NCBI GenBank assembly: GCA_020746875.1 | Contig: JAGTJL010000017.1 | Coordinates: 620,001 to 684,000 of the forward strand | Length of the DNA: 64,000 nt | Source of the DNA: Rhexocercosporidium sp. MPI-PUGE-AT-0058 | Taxonomy: Eukaryota > Ascomycota > Leotiomycetes > Helotiales | Reading direction: 5' to 3' | In this document: positions 60,045 to 64,000 of the stretch, one piece after another | Layout of the letters: each line of letters begins with the position of its first letter | Numbering within the stretch: the first letter of the stretch is position 1 | Program-made: the position numbers and the translations under genes | The notes under the pieces: model-generated | Told to the model about the DNA's origin: nothing | Seen by the model: only the letters and a program-made list of their open reading frames with translations | The model's database searches: none

Positions 60045-61304
60045 TCATGGTCCCAACGCATCTCTGATAATACACAAAATACCATTATCGGGACAGATTT
60101 TTGTCCTATTCAACTGCTTATTCCACGGCCCCGTAGGACCACTCACAAATTTCCTGAAGCCAAAGAAAGGAGGTGGTTGTTTGGGGTCGTCATCAGGGTA
60201 TTGCTGGTCTCCCCATCGACCACGGTAATACATAGCACCGACCGGACTACCATTGATGGATTCGAACGAGTGATCTACACCGCTGTAGTTGTAGAAATAG
60301 GCACTTAGTGTAGGATCCCACAAGAGACCCTTATTGGTGTAATCCTTGATGAACCCCGCCGGGAGGTTCAAGTCGGGGATAGTATGGTCGTGCGTCCCTT
60401 GCACGCCGTAATTCGCATGGCTCCCCTTGGCCGAATACGAGATAGGGCGGATCCCCTTCTTCTCAACGGCTCTATACGTGAAAGCCTGGCCATTACCGTG
60501 CTGGCTGAACCACATGGCCTGGGGCGTCCCGTTGTAGAACCGAATCATATTATGCTCCCAATCCCCAATATGATCACCTAGCTCCTGCGAGAAGACGGTG
60601 TTCCCTTGGTTGTAGGCGTAGAAATACATGTAGAAGGCGTCAACTTCGCCGGAGCCCCGGTTGTTGACTATGATGGCTGAGCTGGTGATTTCTTTGGTTT
60701 CGCCGGTTGAGTCGGGGACTATGCCGGTGAGCCAGACTGGCATTGTGGTTACGTCGAGGTTTGATGTTAGGTAAACGTGCCGCCCATTGTTGCCGTATGC
60801 GTTGAGGATGTCGAGGTTCTCGAGGGTGAGCGGGGAGGGAGGGTCTTCGATGGTGGTTGAGTTGACGTTCGGGTGGGTGTTTGTGACTTGGGAGTAGATA
60901 TCGGATGGAAAGAAGGCTTCTGCTTCGTGGAGCCAGACCAATGGTGCTGTAAAATGTCAGCAATATTGCTCGCAGACTAGGCAATGCTATTGTATACCAT
61001 AATCCAAAACATATTGAGGCACTCCTTCAACCTGACGAGTTTGTATCCATGGATCGGCGGAGAACCGCTGTAGTAGTAGCAAACAGAGAACAAAGCCCAC
61101 GACAATGATCTAGAAGCTTCAATCAGCGACACTCTGCAGGCTTACATCTGCGAGACATACCCTCATGATATAGAACCGTTGTTCGCTCGCCTTCCTCTGC
61201 CGGATATCCACTTCCACGACCTCTTCACGAATAAGCCGTAGCTCTCCCTTCTCCAATTCGGCTGTCTTCCACCACTCCATGGTTGCCACTTCGACCTTCC
61301 CCAT
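60045..61304 (-). CDS. vps62: Vacuolar protein sorting-associated protein 62 family
   Basis: Exons 61161-61304, 60998-61109 and 60045-60946 give 385 residues. The first exon encodes a short cytosolic part (MGKVEVATMEWWKT). The second encodes a single membrane anchor (IIVVGFVLCLLLLQRF) and VPQYVLDYA. The third is the conserved luminal domain: PLVWLHEAEAFFPSDI, YMYFYAYNQGN, HIGDWEHNMIRF, YSAKGSHANYG, and LLWDPTLSAYFYNY. These are the core motifs of the Vps62/Tda6 family. Yeast VPS62 is linked to vacuolar protein sorting; biochemical activity is unknown. Several N-glycosylation sequons occur (NST, NGT, NYS, NRT), consistent with a luminal side. Confidence 0.93.
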
Positions 61305-62185
61305 TCCTTCACTTCAGACCAGGTCGTCGGAAATAACGCAGAGCCTCTGAAGAGGCAATCTTCGTTCCAACAAGCACCGTCTATGAATCGCGTCCCGACA
61401 GCGCGGCTCGTCCAGGATTTATCTGCGGGGAGAAGTGGCGGGCACTGGGAATAAGAGTGGGCTCGGTGTTGATCAATCAGTGTGAATGGACATGCAGAGC
61501 CTGCTCTTGCATGATATGGAGTTGAGAAATATGGGCTGCTGTGCTATCGAGAGGATTGCCCATGCCGTGGTGGAGAAAAAGCTTGGAAAGCAGGCATGGG
61601 AGGGAGTTGGCTAAGTACAGTCCCGGAGCGGGAGAGGGCTTGAGCTCGACCTATGACGAGGCTAAGCTTTTCTTAGCGGATGTTTTGTGATGCGTCTGCG
61701 TCAGCTTGCTGCACCATCGTGCGGCGATGATTGGGTCAATGTTCTACAACGTCGGCCTGGAAAATCATGGTATTTGAAACGAATCACTGTTGTGACTGCG
61801 ATAATTTAGCTCTTAAGGAAAGTACCTATTTACTTGAAATTTAGATCACTACTGAAATCCGTTGAATGATATTCCGCAAAAGAATGTGGAGTGGTACTGA
61901 ATAAGATATATAGAAAGAACGTTGCTTACCTCGAAGGACCAATATTCAGCCAACTTCTATTCGTGTGGCTGGACAGGAAGTCCTAACGATGGAGAAATAG
62001 CTTCAAAAACTCGATGCTCAGCATACTCATAACCATATATATATACAACCGAAAGCACCGCATTCCCTCTAACGCCTGACAAAAATCCTCCTGCGCCTGG
62101 ACAACATATGTGAGTCTGTCTATTGTGGGTATCATATTTTGTGCCACCAAAGCTAAGTCTGAAATCAACACCTCGCCTCCATCTG
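61305..62185. other. Intergenic spacer
   Basis: About 880 bases between the vps62 start (minus) and the end of the telobox gene (minus). No gene recognised. Confidence 0.45.
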
Positions 62186-64000
62186 CTACTCCTCGTAATC
62201 AGGAAATTTGGCTCTCACTAAAGCAATCTCCTTCTTCCCCAAGGGGACGTGCTCCCAGTTCAAAGGCAGCGGCATACCTGATCTATTTTTGAAGTTAGTC
62301 ACAATGATTGTCAATGAGGCATATTAACCTACTTCAGCATGTTAACCTTCATGTTTCGAGCCCTGTCCTTCAGAGCTACCTGGTCGCGTGGGACCTCCCA
62401 CTTTCCTAATTGGAAAATCGTAGACCACGCACATCCGTATTTCTCGATACGGCGTTTTAGAAGATTTGAGTCTCCTTCAGACCATGGTGTTCGTCCCCTT
62501 GGTGCCTGGACACCTTTTGCTCTAGCCGTGGCGTAACGGGCAGCAGCACTGATTTCGGCAGCTGTTGGTGGTGGAGTGCCATCCTCCGAGTCGATTTCGG
62601 AGTCATCTACGCTTTTGCTTCTAGCTCTCTCGGAATCTGCACTCTCAGACCTCCTCTGTGCACTAGCTCGACTCGATTCAACGCGAGGGCTGATTCCGCG
62701 TTGACTGACGCGCTGTTTTTTACGAGGTGGTGATGATTTATCCACGGGAGAAAGGCGTGGCCCTGGTGGTGCGTCGGCCCTTCGATTGGGATTGATACGG
62801 CGTTCGTCCATTTGGAAACCTTGGTCTTCGCTCTCATCACTGTGTTCGCTTTCCGCCCGAGTCCTTTTCGTTGGTGACGATCCAGCGATGCTATCTTGAC
62901 TTTCATCCCACACTACCTTCTGCGCGTTAGGTTGACGGTCGATGAGTCTTGGCTTAACGACTGGCTTTGCTGCGGGTTTGTGGTTCTCCTTGTTTTTCTC
63001 TTTACTGTTCTCATTCCACGCAGCGGTATACTCAGCGGTTGGTCTTGGTCGTTCTTCCGGAGAATCGTCTCCATCGTCCACCATTGGCTGGAAATTATCA
63101 TCGACTTCTTGTGCAGGTCCTGCATCACGTTGAACGGGTACTGGTCTTGGGGCCGATGATGCTTGTTTGGACCGTGGCTGGAGACGGGACGATGAGGCAA
63201 CAGAACTCGCAGGTTCCTGAGCCGATAAAGATTTACTCAACATCCTCTGTTTTATCCTGTGAAGAGCTTGAGCGTTGCCAATAAGCCTAAGATCCATTAA
63301 CCGCCTTTCTACGAAAATCAAGCACTTCTTCTGAATGGGATCTTGACAGAAGATGTTAGCCATCGTGGGGTACTACAGTCTTACCTCTCATTGCTTTGTG
63401 TAATATCAGCTGCTGGTAGAAGCTCCCGTTTTCTGGTAACGGCAGGTGGTGGATCATATCGAATCTCAACTTGGCTGTCGTTGGACTTTATGAGCTCAAT
63501 CAGGGATTGGGTTATTTCGTCGACGCCACCTTGTTTGCTGATAGTTTCAGTTATCTCGGTGAAGCGGCTCCGGCTCCATTGGACAATATGAGTAATGAAA
63601 GTCAACCACGGAAACATCTCATTCAGTTGATCAAAATCGACCAAGTCGCTAGCGTCGCGAGCTTCCTCGCTACTTCGAAATGTGCCATTAATCAGAGCCA
63701 GCCGCTCTTGGATCATTTCGACTTGGGCTTCTGAATATGGCTGGCCAGACCGCAAGATGTTCTTCAGTACACCACCATCCGTCATTTCCGCGAAAGGGGC
63801 GTATGGATCCGATTCGTCATACTGATCGTAGAAAACAGAGGCCAGAACTTGGGCGGGTGTGAACTCATCTCCTTCTTCGTCCCTAACTGCCAAGCACACC
63901 ATCGCAGATTGAGTGTAGAAGTCCAGGGCCAAGTCGAAAACTGCGTCCACAGATTCGCTCTGTCCAGCTTCTGCAACCTCATCCAGTTTACCCATGAAGG
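62186..64000 (-). CDS. Telobox/Myb telomere-binding protein (TRF/Taz1-like), 5' end outside window
   Basis: Exons in translation order: 63385-64000 (partial at the window end), 62333-63304 and 62186-62282. The first part is helical (LALDFYTQSAMVCLAVRDEEG, MFPWLTFITHIVQWSRSRF) and resembles a TRF-homology dimerisation domain. A disordered acidic and basic linker follows. The C-terminal Myb domain reads RTPWSEGDSNLLKRRIEKYG, and its third helix VALKDRARNMK is the telobox that contacts telomeric TTAGGG repeats. The last exon adds LPLNWEHVPLGKKEIALVR and a stop; the donor GTAGGT was chosen because reading through ends at once. The 80-base first intron uses a GAAAG acceptor that I place only by frame. 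Expected role: telomere protection and length control. Confidence 0.85.

Overview
The window reads as nuclear DNA of a filamentous ascomycete (Pezizomycotina; a Leotiomycetes-like fungus is my guess, not shown). The signs are short GT-AG introns of about 45-110 bases with CTAAC-like branch sites, fungal-restricted families (Sos7, Erf2, Vps62, Rim2, ASH1-type SET protein, a zinc-cluster regulator, APH-like kinases), a class II tRNA-Leu with a short intron, and long intergenic spacers. Exon structures were built by hand from reading frames and splice consensus, and all stated exons join in frame.

Layout. 0.3-1 kb: ribosomal protein eL37 (minus, five coding exons). 1.7-2.3 kb: a 604-bp fold-back/MITE-like element. 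2.7-10.8 kb: a dense housekeeping block with an unknown 246-aa protein, an RS-rich splicing-factor-like protein, kinetochore protein Sos7 and a CSC1-type channel. 11-17.7 kb: a decayed zone with a diverged duplicated segment, an AIM9-like kinase-fold pseudogene and two gene relics. 17.8-28 kb: dienelactone hydrolase, Pmt1-type O-mannosyltransferase, a small mitochondrial protein and Erf2 palmitoyltransferase. 28-34.5 kb: gene-poor apart from tRNA-Leu(AAG). 34.5-41.8 kb: ASH1-type methyltransferase, Rim2 carrier, Snx3 and a tetraspanin. 42-51 kb: accessory-looking, with a kinase pseudogene, several very small spliced or Cys-rich genes, an intact APH-like gene and an octanucleotide satellite. 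51.8-64 kb: a zinc-cluster regulator, a 53-aa three-exon gene, Vps62 and a telobox (TRF/Taz1-like) telomere protein cut by the window end.

Most genes are unlinked housekeeping functions (membrane traffic: erf2, snx3, vps62, pmt1; chromosome biology: sos7, ash1, telobox protein). I found no metabolic cluster, defence island, CRISPR array or virus. The most distinctive signals are the fold-back element with its 5-bp flanking duplication, two kinase-fold pseudogenes whose in-frame stops all fit C-to-T change, the duplicated non-coding segment at 10.97 and 13.85 kb, and a set of very small genes recoverable only by splicing.
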